A stretch of 64,000 nucleotides of DNA from Hydractinia symbiolongicarpus (taxonomy: Eukaryota; Cnidaria; Hydrozoa; Anthoathecata; Hydractiniidae). Location: NCBI RefSeq assembly GCF_029227915.1, contig NC_079885.1, positions 2,914,001 to 2,978,000 of the forward strand, written 5' to 3'. Shown in pieces: positions 31,701 through 42,556 of this stretch (the first letter of the stretch is position 1; each line of letters starts with the position of its first letter). A program made the translations under genes and the position numbers. The notes beneath the pieces are model-generated. The model did not search any database. It was not told the DNA's origin and saw nothing but the letters and a program-made list of their open reading frames with translations.

Positions 31701-34700
31701 GATTTACGGGAAATTGCAGGTTTACGTTTGCCGGCGATTAAACTTATTTTATTCAGCGTCTCATCAAAAATGAAAAAAATTTTTGAAAGCTACAAGTCTC
31801 ATGCGTTTTAGTGGTGAAAAAAAAATTTAAAAAATCGTTCGGGAAATGAGTTTACTCCCTGGGTACTTTCTTTGTATACAATCGCCTATACGGGCCAAGC
31901 CCGGGATTTATGGGAAATCGCGGGATTTCGTTTGCCGGCGATTAAACCTCTTTCATTAAGTGTCTCATCAAAAACGAAAACATTTTTGAAAACTGCAAGT
32001 CTCATGCGCTTTAGTGGTGAAAAGATAATTTAAAAAATCGTTTTGTAAATGAGTTTACTCACAGGGTACTTTCGTTGTATACATTCGACTATACGGGCCA
32101 AGCCTGGGATTTACGGGAAATGTCGGGTTTTCGTTTGCCGGCGATTAAACCACTTTCAATAAGCGTCTCATCAAAAATGAAAACATTTCTGAAAACTACA
32201 AGTCTCATGCGTTTTAGTGGTGAAAAAATAATTCAAAAATCGTTCGGGAAATGGGTTTACTCCCTGGGTACTTTCTTTGTATACTTTTGACTATACGGGC
32301 CAAGCCTGGGATTTACGGGAAATCGCGGGTTTTCGTTTGCCGGCGATTAAACCACTTTCATTAAGCGTCTCATCAAAAATGAAAACATTTCTGAAAACTA
32401 CAAGTCTCATGCGTTTTAGTGGTGAAAAAATAATTCAAAAATCGTTCGGGAAATGGGTTTACTCCCTGGGTACTTTCTTTGTATACTTTTGACTATACGG
32501 GCCAAGCCTGGGATTTACGGGAAATCGCGGGTTTTCGTTTGCCGGCGATTAAACCACTTTCATTAAGCGTCTCATCAAAAATGAAAACATTTCTGAAAAC
32601 TACAAGTCTCATGCGTTTTAGTGGTGAAAAAATAATTTCAAAAAATCGTTCGGGAAATGGGTTTACTCCCTGGGTACTTTCTTTGTATAATTTTGACTAT
32701 ACGGGCCGAGTCCGGGAATTACGGGAAATCGCAGGTTTTCGTTTGCCGGCGATTAAACTTATTTTATTCAGCGTCTCATCAAAAATGAAAACATTTCTGA
32801 AAACTACGAGTCTCATGCGTTTTAGTGGTGAAAAAATAATTCAAAAATCGTTTGGGAAATGGTTTTACTCCCTGGGTACTTTCTTTGTATACTTTTAACT
32901 ATACGGGCCGATCCGGGATTTACGGAAATCGCGGGTTTTCGTTTGCCGGCGATTAAACTTCTTTTATTCAGCGTCTCATCAAAAATGAAAACATTTTTAA
33001 AAACTACAAGTCTCATGGGCTTTAGTGGTGAAATTATAATTTAAAAAATCGTTTGGGAAATGAGTTTTGTCCCTGGGTACTTTCTTTGTATACTTTTGAC
33101 AATACGGGCCGAGTCCGGGATTTACGGGAAATCGCAGGTTTACGTTTGCCGGCGATTAAACTTATTTTATTCAGCGTCTCATCAAAAATGAAAACATTTT
33201 TGAAAACTACAAGTCTCATGCGTTTTAGTGGTGAAAAAAAAATTTAAAAAATCGTTTTGGAAATGAGTTTACTCACAGGGTACTTTCTTTGTATACATTC
33301 GACTATACGGGCCAAGCCCGGGATTTACGGGAAATCACGGGTTTTCGTTTGCCGGCGATTAAACCACTTTCATTCACCGTCTCATCAAAAATGAAAACAT
33401 TTTTAAAAACTACAAGTCTCATGGGCTTTAGTGGTGAAATAATAATTTAAAAAATTGTTCGGGAAATGAGTTTACTCTCTGGGTACTTTCTTTGTATACT
33501 TTTAACTATACGGGCCGATCCGGGATTTACGGAAATCGCGGGTTTTCGTTTGCCGGCGATTAAACTTCTTTTATTCAGCGTCTCATCAAAAATGAAAACA
33601 TTTTTAAAAACTACAAGTCTCATGGGCTTTAGTGGTGAAATAATAATTTAAAAAATCGTTTGGGAAATGAGTTTAGTCCCTGGGTACTTTCTTTGTATAC
33701 TTTTGACAATACGGGCCGAGTCCAGGATTTACGGGAAATCGCAGGTTTACGTTTGCCGGCGATTAAACTTATTTTATTCAGCGTCTCATCAAAAATGAAA
33801 ACATTTTTGAAAACTACAAGTCTCATGCGTTTTAGTGGTGAAAAAAAAATTTAAAAAATCGTTCGGGAAATGAGTTTACTCCCTGGGTACTTTCTTTGTA
33901 TACATTCGCCTATACGGGCCAAGCCCGGGATTTATGGGAAATCGCGGGATTTCGTTTGCCGGCGATTAAACCTCTTTCATTAAGCGTCTCATCAAAAACG
34001 AAAACATTTTTGAAAACTTCAAGTCTCATGCGCTTTAGTGGTGAAAAGATAATTTAAAAAATCGTTTTGGAAATGAGTTTACTCACAGGGTACTTTCTTT
34101 GTATACATTCGACTATACGGGCCAAGCCTGGGATTTACGGGAAATCGCGGGTTTTCGTTTGCCGGCGATTAAACCACTTTCATTAAGCGTCTCATCAAAA
34201 ATGAAAACATTTCTGACAACTACAAGTCTCATGCGTTTTAGTGGTGAAAAAATAATTTAAAAAATCGTTCGGGAAATGGGTTTACTCCCTGGGTACTTTC
34301 TTTGTATAATTTTGACTATACGGGCCGAGTCCGGGAATTACGGGAAATCGCGCGTTTTCGCTTGCCGGCAATTAAACTCCTTTTATTCACCGTCTCATTA
34401 AAAATGAAAACATTTTTGAAAACTACAAGTCTCATTCGTTCTAGTGGTGCAGAAATAATTTGAAAAATCGTTCGGGAAATCAGTTTACTCCTTGGGTACT
34501 TTCTTTATATACATTCAACTATACGGGCCAAGCCCGGGAATTACGGGAAATCGCAGGTTTTCGTTTGCCGGCGATTAAACTTCTTTTATTCAGCGTCTCA
34601 TCAAAAATGAAAACATTTTTAAAAACTACAAGTCTCATGGGCTTTAGTGGTGAAAAGATAATTTAAAAAATCGTTTTGGAAATGAGTTTACTCACAGGGT

Positions 34701-35878
34701 ACTTTCTTTGTATACATTCGACTATACGGGCCAAGCCCGGGATTTACGGGAAATCACGGGTTTTCGTTTGCCGGCGATTAAACCACTTTCATTCACCGTC
34801 TCATCAAAAATGAAAACATTTTTAAAAACTACAAGTCTTATGGGCTTTAGTGGTGAAATAATAATTTAAAAAATCGTTCGGGAAATGAGTTTACTCTCTG
34901 GGTACTAACTTTGTATACTTTTAACTATACGGGCCGTTCCGGGATTTACGGAAATCGCGGGTTTTCGTTTGCCGGCGATTAAACTTCTTTTATTCAGCGT
35001 CTCATCAAAAATGAAAACATTTTTAAAAACTACAAGTCTCATGGGCTTTAGTGGTGAAATAATAATTTAAAAAATCGTTTGGGAAATGAGTTTAGTCCCT
35101 GGGTACTTTCTTTGTATACTTTTGACTATACGGGCCGAGTCCGGGAATTACGGGAAATCGCAGGTTTTCGTTTGCCGGCGATTAAACTTCTTTTATTCAG
35201 CGTCTCATCAAAAATGAAAACATTTTTAAAAACTACAAGTCTCATGGGCTTTAGTGGTGAAATAATAATTTAAAAAATCGTTCGGGAAATGAGTTTACTC
35301 CCTGGGTACTTTCTTTGTATACTTTTGACTATACGGCCGATTCCGGGATTTACGGGAAATCGCAGGTTTTCGTTTGCCGGCGAATAAACTTCTTTTATTC
35401 AGCGTCTCATCAAAAATGAAAACATTTTTGAAAACTACAAGTCTCATGCGTTTTAATGGTGAAAAGATAATTTAAAAAATCGTTTTGGAAATGAGTTTAC
35501 TCACAGGGTACTTTCTTTGTATACATTCGACTATACGGGCCGAGTCCGGGAATTACGGGAAATCGCAGGTTTTCGTTTGCCGGCGATTAAACTTCTTTTA
35601 TTCAGCGTCTCATCAACAATGAAAACATTTTTAAAAACTACAAGTCTCATGGGCTTTAGTGGTGAAATAATAATTTAAAAAATCGTTCGGGAAATGAGTT
35701 TACTCCCTGGGTACTTTCTTTGTATACTTTTGACTATACGGCCGATTCCGGGATTTACGGGAAATCGCAGGTTTTCGTTTGCCGGCGAATAAACTTCTTT
35801 TATTCAGCGTCTCATCAAAAATGAAAACATTTTTGAAAACTACAAGTCTCATGCGTTTTAGTGGTGAAAAGATAATTT
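28798..35878 (+). repeat. Domain II units with repeated P-Q pairs and a run of S/T units
   Basis: P-Q pairs start at 28,798, 31,018, 32,842 and 33,449. Q at 28,999-29,191 is 193 bp because 10 bp are missing between two CG steps (AAATCGTTTGCCGG). Q at about 30,815 and 31,219 lie 404 bp apart, either side of the P at 31,018. R-like units with AATGAAAAAAATTTT (30,350) and AATGAAAAAAATTTTTG (31,770) share a local change. Near 34,360-34,450 two units carry AATCGCGCGTTTTCGCTTG and CTCATTCGTTCTAGTGGTGCAG, otherwise seen only in domains I and I'. Confidence 0.72.
32032..32639 (+). repeat. Three nearly identical S-type units, 203-202-203 bp
   Basis: Unit starts are 32032, 32235 and 32437. All have AAGCCTGGGATTTACGGG and a linker with TTC and fewer A residues (AATAATTCAAAAATCG). 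The second and third start like T (GAAATGGGTTTAC) and continue like S, so they are the same chimera copied. Similar 202-bp S/T chimeras recur at 38,300-38,520 and 41,340-42,150. Confidence 0.85.
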
Positions 35879-36485
35879 AAAAAATCGTTTTGGAAATGAG
35901 TTTACTCACAGGGTACTTTCTTTGTATACATTCGACTATACGGGCCAAGCCCGGGATTTACGGGAAATCACGGGTTTTCGTTTGCCGGCGATTAAACCAC
36001 TTTCATTCACCGTCTCATCAAAAATGAAAACATTTTTAAAAACTACAAGTCTTATGGGCTTTAGTGGTGAAATAATAATTTAAAAAATCGTTCGGGAAAT
36101 GAGTTTACTCTCTGGGTACTTTCTTTGTATACTTTTAACTATACGGGCCGATCCGGGATTTACGGAAATCGCGGGTTTTCGTTTGCCGGCGATTAAACTT
36201 CTTTTATTCAGCGTCTCATCAAAAATGAAAACATTTTTAAAAACTACAAGTCTCATGGGCTTTAGTGGTGAAATAATAATTTAAAAAATCGTTTGGGAAA
36301 TGAGTTTAGTCCCTGGGTACTTTATTTGTATACTTTTGACAATACCGGCCGAGTCCGGGATTTACGGGAAATCGCAGGTTTACGTTTGCCGGCGATTAAA
36401 CTTATTTTATTCAGCGTCTCATCAAAAATGAAAACATTTTTGAAAACTACAAGTCTCATGCGTTTTAGTGGTGAAAAGATAATTT
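35879..36485 (+). repeat. 607-bp three-unit repeat U-P-Q, copy 1
   Basis: Units are U (35,879; AAATCACGGG, CACCGTCTC, CTTATGGGC), P (36,082) and Q (36,283; ACAATACCGGCC). The change from ACGGGCC to ACCGGCC in Q is shared with copy 2, and elsewhere ACCGGCC is seen only in units near 41,605 and 42,010. Confidence 0.92.
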
Positions 36486-37092
36486 AAAAAATCGTTTTGG
36501 AAATGAGTTTACTCACAAGGTACTTTCTTTGTATACATTCGACTATACGGGCCAAGCCCGGGAATTACGGGAAATCACGGGTTTTCGTTTGCCGGCGATT
36601 AAACCACTTTCATTCACCGTCTCATCAAAAATGAAAACATTTTTAAAAACTACAAGTCTTATGGGCTTTAGTGGTGAAATAATAATTTAAAAAATCGTTC
36701 GGGAAATGAGTTTACTCTCTGGGTACTTTCTTTGTATACTTTTAACTATACGGGCCGATCCGGGATTTACGGAAATCGCGGGTTTTCGTTTGCCGGCGAT
36801 TAAACTTCTTTTATTCAGCGTCTCATCAAAAATGAAAACATTTTTAAAAACTACAAGTCTCATGGGCTTTAGTGGTGAAATAATAATTTAAAAAATCGTT
36901 TGGGAAATGAGTTTAGTCCCTGGGTACTTTCTTTGTATACTTTTGACAATACCGGCCGAGTCCGGGATTTACGGGAAATCGCAGGTTTACGTTTGCCGGC
37001 GATTAAACTTATTTTATTCAGCGTCTCATCAAAAATGAAAACATTTTTGAAAACTACAAGTCTCATGCGTTATAGTGGTGAAATAATAATTT
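36486..37092 (+). repeat. 607-bp three-unit repeat U-P-Q, copy 2
   Basis: Unit starts are 36486, 36689 and 36890, each exactly 607 bp after copy 1. Differences seen are CACAAGGTAC and GGGAATTACGGG in U, and GCGTTATAGTGG at the end of Q. Copy 1 has TACTTTATTTG in Q while copy 2 has the usual TACTTTCTTTG. Confidence 0.92.
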
Positions 37093-40000
37093 AAAAAATC
37101 GTTCGGGAAATGAGTTTACTCCCTGGGTACTTTCTTTGTATACATTCGCCTATACGGGCCAAGCCCGGGATTTATGGGAAATCGCGGGATTTCGTTTGCC
37201 GGCGATTAAACCTCTTTCATTAAGCGTTTCATCAAAAACGAAAACATTTTTGAAAACTGCAAGTCTCATGCGCTTTAGTGGTGAAAAGATAATTTGAAAA
37301 ATCGTTTTGGAAATGAGTTTACTCACAGGGTACTTTCTTTGTATACATTCGACTAAACGGGCCAAGCCTGGGATTTACGGGAAATCGCGGGTTTTCGATT
37401 GCCGGCGATTAAACCACTTTCATTAAGCGTCTCATCAAAAATGAAAACATTTCTGAAAACTACAAGTCTCATGCGTTTTAGTAGTGAAAAAATAATTCAA
37501 AAAACGTTCGGGAAATGGGTTTACTCCCTGGGTACTTTCTTTGTATACTTTTAACTATACGGGCCGATCCGGGATTTACGGAAATCGCGGGTTTTCGTTT
37601 GTCGGCGATTAAACTTCTTTTATTCAGCGTCTCATCAAAAATGAAAACATTTTTAAAAACTACAAGTCTCATGGGCTTTAGTGGTGAAATAATAATTTAA
37701 AAAATCGTTTGGGAAATAAGTTTAGTCCCTGGGTACTTTTTTTGTATACTTTTGACAATACGGGCCGAGTCCGGGATTTACGGGAAATCGCAGGTTTACG
37801 TTTGCCGGCGATTAAACTTATTTTATTCAGCGTCTCATCAAAAATAAAAAACATTTTTGAAAACTACAAGTCTCATGCGTTTTAGTGGTGAAAAAAAAAT
37901 TTAAAAAATCGTTCGGGAAATGAGTTTACTCCCTGGGTACTTTCTTTGTATACATTCGCCTATACGGGCCAAGCCCGGGATTTATGGGAAATCGCGGGAT
38001 TTCGTTTGCCGGCGATTAAACCTCTTTCATTAAGCGTCTCATCAAAAACGAAAACATTTTTGAAAACTGCAAGTCTCATGCGCTTTAGTGGTGAAAAGAT
38101 AATTTAAAAAATCGTTTTTGAAATGAGTTTACTCACAGGGTACTTTCTTTGTATACATTCGACTATACGGGCCAAGCCTGGGATTTACGGGAAATCGCGG
38201 GTTTTCGTTTGCCGGCGATTAAACCACTTTCATTAAGCGTCTCATCAAAAATGAAAACATTTCTGAAAACTACAAGTCTCATGCGTTTTAGTGGTGAAAA
38301 AATAATTCAAAAATCGTTCGGGAAATGGGTTTACTCCCTGGGTACTTTCTTTGTATACTTTTGACTATACGGGCCAAGCCTGGGATTTACGGGAAATCGC
38401 GGGTTTTCGTTTGCCGGTGATTAAACCACTTTCATTAAGCGTCTCATCAAAAATGAAAACATTTTTGAAAACTACAAGTCTCATGCGTTTTAGTGGTGAA
38501 AAAATAATTCAAAAATCGTTAGGGAAATGGGTTTACTCCCTGGGTACTTTCTTTGTATACTTTTGACTATACGGGCCGAGTCCGGGAATTACATGAAGTC
38601 GCGGGTTTTCGTTTGCCGGCGATTAAACTTTTTTTATTCAGCGTCTCATCAAAAATGAAAACATTTTTGAAAACTACAAGTCTCATGCGTTTTAGTGGTG
38701 AAAGGATAATTTAAAAAATCGTTTTGGAAATGAGTTTACTCACAGGGTACTTTCTTTGTATACATTCTACTATACGGGCCAAGCCCGGATTTATGGAAAA
38801 TCGCGGGATTTCGTTTGCCGGCGATTAAACCTCTTTCATTAAGCGTCTCATCAAAAACGAAAACATTTTTGAAAACTGCAAGTCTCATGCGCTTTAGTGG
38901 TGAAAAAATAATTCAAAAATCGTTCGGGAAATGGGTTTACTCCCTGCGTACTTTCTTTGTATACTTTTGACTATACGGGCCGAGTCCGGGAATTACGGGA
39001 TGTCGCGGGTTTTCGTTTGCCGGCGATTAAACTTCTTTTATTCAGCGTCTCATCAAAAATGAAAACATTTTTGAAAACTACAAGTCTCATGCGTTTTAGT
39101 GGTGAAAAGATAATTTAAAAAATCGTTTTGGAAATGAGTTTACTCACAGGGTACTTTCTTTGTATACATTCGACTATACGGGCCAAGCCCGGGATTTACG
39201 GAAAAACACGGGTTTTCGTTTGCCGGCGATTAAACCACTTTCATTCAGCGTCTCATCAAAAATGAAAACATTTTTAAAAACTACAAGTCTCATGGGCTTT
39301 AGTGGTGAAATAATAATTTAAAAAATCGTTCGGGAAATGAGTTTACTCCCTGGGTACTTTCTTTGTATACTTTTGACAATACGGGCCGAGTCCGGGATTT
39401 ACGGGAAATCGCAGGTTTACGTTTGCCGGCGATTAAACTTATTTTATTCAGCGTCTCATCAAAAACGAAAACATTTTTGAAAACTGCAAGTCTCATGCGC
39501 TTTAGTGGTGAAAAGATAATTTAAAAAACCGTTTTGGAAATGAGTTTACTCACAGGGTACTTTCTTTGTATACATTCGACTATACGGGCCAAGCCTGGGA
39601 TTTACGGGAAATCGCGGGTTTTCGTTTGCCGGCGATTAAACCACTTTCATTAAGCGTCTCATCAAAAATGAAAACATTTCTGAAAACTACAAGTCTCATG
39701 CGTTTTAGTGGTGAAAAAATAATTCAAAAATCGTTCGGGAAATGGGTTTACTCCCTGGGTACTTTCTTTGTATACTTTTAACTATACGGGCCGATCCGGG
39801 ATTTACGGAAATCGCGGGTTTTCGTTTGCCGGCGATTAAACTTCTTTTATTCAGCGTATCATCAAAAATGAAAACATTTTTAAAAACTACAAGTCTCATG
39901 GGCTTTAGTGGTGAAATAATAATTTAAAAAATCGTTTGGGAAATGAGTTTAGTCCCTGGGTACTTTCTTTGTATACTTTTGACAATACGGGCCGAGTCCG

Positions 40001-42152
40001 GGATTTACGGGAAATCGCAGGTTTACGTTTGCCGGCGATTAAACTTATTTTATTCAGCGTCTCATTAAAAATGAAAACATTTTTGAAAACTACAAGTCTC
40101 ATGCGTTTTAGTGGTGAAATAATAATTTAAAAAATCGTTCGGGAAATGAGTTTACTCCCTGGGTACTTTCTTTGTATACATTCGCCTATACGGGCCAAGC
40201 CGGGGATTTATGGGAAATCGCGGGATTTCGTTTGCCGGCGATTAAACCTCTTTCATTAAGCGTCTCATCAAAAACGAAAACATTTTTGAAAACTGCAAGT
40301 CTCATGCGCTTTAGTGGTGAAAAGATAATTTAAAAAATCGTTTTGGAAATGAGTTTACTCACAGGGTACTTTCCTTGTGTACATTCGACTATACGGGCCA
40401 AGCCTGCGATTTACGGGAAATCGCGGGTTTTCGTTTGCCGGCTATTAAACCACTTTCATTAAGCGTCTCATCAAAAGTGAAAACATTTCTGAAAACTACA
40501 AGTCTCATGCGTTTTAGTGGTGAAAAAATAATTCAAAAATCGTTCGGGAAATGGGTTTACTCCCTGGGTTTTTTCTTTGTATACTTTTAACTATACGGGC
40601 CGATCCGGGATTTACGGAAATCGCGGGTTTTCGTTTGCCGGCGATTAAACTTCTTTTATTCAGCGTCTCATCAAAAATGAAAACATTTTTAAAAACTACA
40701 AGTCTCATGGGCTTTAGTGGTGAAATTATAATTTAAAAAATCGTTTGGGAAATGAGTTTAGTCCCTGGGTACTTTCTTTGTATACTTTTGACAATACGGG
40801 CCGAGTCCGGGATTTACGGGAAATCGCAGGTTTACGTTTGCCGGCGATTAAACTTATTTTATTCAGCGTCTCATCAAAAATGAAAACATTTTTGAAAACT
40901 ACAAGTCTCATGCGTTTTAGTGGTGAAAAAAAAATTTAAAAAATCGTTCGGGAAATGAGTTTACTCCCTGGGTACTTTCTTTGTATACATTCGCCTATAC
41001 GGGCCAAGCCCGGGATTTATGGGAAATCGCGGGATTTCGTTTGCCGGCGATTGCACCTCTTTCATTAAGCGTCCCATCAAAAACGAAAACATTTTTGAAA
41101 ACTGCAAGTCTCATGCGCTTTAGTGGTGAAAAGATAATTTAAAAAATCTTTTTGGAAATGAGTTTACTCACAGGGTACTTTCTTTGTATACATTCGACTA
41201 TACGGGCCAAGCCTGGGATTTACGGGAAATCGCGGGTTTTCGTTTGCCGGCGATTAAACCACTTTCATTAAGCGTCTCATCAAAAATGAAAAGATTTCTG
41301 AAAACTACAAGTCTCATGCGTTTTAGTGGTGAAAAAATAATTCAAAAATCGTTCGGGAAATGGGTTTACTCCCTGGGTACTTTCTTTGTATACTTTGACT
41401 ATACGGGCCAAGCCTGGGATTTACGGGAAATCGCGGGTTTTCGTTTGCCGGCGATTAAACCTCTTTCATTAAGCGTCTCATCAAAAACGAAAACATTTTT
41501 GAAAACTGCAAGTCTCATGCGCTTTAGTGGTGAAAAGATAATTTAAAAAATCGTTTTGGAAATGAGTTTACTCACAGGGTACTTTCTTTGTATACATTCG
41601 ACTATACCGGCCAAGCCTGGGATTTACGGGAAATCGCGGGTTTTCGTTTGCCGGCGATTAAACCACTTTCATTAAGCGTCTCATCAAAAATGAAAACATT
41701 TCTGAAAACTACAAGTCTCATGCGTTTTAGTGGTGAAAAAATAATTCAAAAATCGTTCGGGAAATGGGTTTACTCCCTGGGTACTTTCTTTGTATTTTTT
41801 TGACTATACGGGCCGAGTCCGGGAATTACGGGAAGTCGCGGGTTTTCGTTTGCCGGCGATTAAACCTCTTTCATTAAGCGTCTCATCAAAAACGAAAACA
41901 TTTTTGAGAACTGCAAGTCTCATGCGCTTTAGTGGTGAAAGGATAATTTAAAAAATCGTTTTGGAAATGAGTTTACTCACAGGGTACTTTCTTTGTATAC
42001 ATTCGACTATACCGGCCAAGCCTGGGATTTACGGGAAATCGCGGGTTTTCGTTTGCCGGCGATTAAACCACTTTCATTAAGCGTCTCATCAAAAATGAAA
42101 ACATTTCTGAAAACTACAAGTCTCATGCGTTTTAGTGGTGAAAAAATAATTC
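37093..42152 (+). repeat. Domain II units: R, S/T chimeras, P and Q to the domain edge
   Basis: About 25 units. S followed by P occurs with the linker ATTCAAAAATCG or ATTCAAAAAACG at about 37,498, 39,725 and 40,534, forming an S-P-Q-R string that recurs about every 0.8 kb from 39.5 to 41.0 kb. At 41,390 a T is missing (TACTTTGAC), which opens a 120-codon frame. Near 41,050 GATTGCACC replaces GATTAAACC. The run 41,342-42,152 is dominated by S/T chimeras. Confidence 0.72.
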
Positions 42153-42556
42153 AAAAATCGTTCTGGAAATGAGTTTACTCCCTGGGTACTTTCTTTGTAT
42201 ACATTCGACTACACGGGACAAGCCCGGCATTTACGGAAAATCGCGGGTTTTCGTTTGCCGGCGATTAAACCACTTTCATTAAGCGTCTCATCAAAAATGA
42301 GAACATTTCTGAAAACTACAAGTCTCATGCGTTTTAGTGGTGAAAAAATAATTCAAAAATCGTTCGGGAAATGGGTTTACTCCCTGGGTACTTTCTTTGT
42401 ATACTTTTGACTATACGGGCCAAGCCTGGGATTTACGGGAAATCGCGGGTTTTCGTTTGCCGGCGATTAAACTTCTTTTATTCAGCGTCCCATCAAAAAT
42501 GAAAACATTTTTGAAAACTACAAGTCTCATGCGTTTTAGTGGTGAAAAAATAATAT
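42153..42556 (+). repeat. Domain II / domain I' junction: two reciprocal-looking chimeric units
   Basis: The unit at 42,153 has a 5' half of the duplication-unit type (CTACACGGGACAAG, CCCGGCATTTACGGAAAATCG) and a 3' half of S type (CCACTTTCATTAAG, TTTCTGAAAAC, ATTCAAAAATCG). The unit at 42,355 has a 5' half of T/S type (GAAATGGGTTTAC, AAGCCTGGG) and a 3' half of domain I A type (GCGTCCCATC, ATAATATAAAAAATCG). Domain I' sequence follows without further mixing. Confidence 0.83.

Larger units (their letters stand above)
11976..42152 (+). repeat. Domain II: block of P/Q/R/S/T/U subtypes without structural variants
   Basis: No 76-bp unit and no 96-bp duplication is found in these 30 kb. Recurrent subtypes are: P, 201 bp, GGCCGATCCGGG plus ACGGAAATCG; Q, GTCCCTGGG and ACAATACGG; R, CGCCTATACGG, often CAAAAACGAAAAC; S, AAGCCTGGGATT; T, GAAATGGGTTTAC and GGGAATTACGGG; U, AAATCACGGG, often CACCGTCTC. 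They recur in a preferred but not strict order. P units start at 12,585, 14,816, 19,276, 23,533, 25,762, 26,775, 27,786, 28,798, 31,018, 32,842, 33,449, 34,868, 36,082, 36,689, about 37,498, 39,725 and 40,534. Confidence 0.8.

Noticed and set aside
32479-32898. 139-codon frame, the longest in the window
   Set aside because: It spans two units because the linker reads TTTCAAAAAATCG, which shifts and removes the usual stop. The translated repeats show no recognisable family, and equivalent units nearby are closed.
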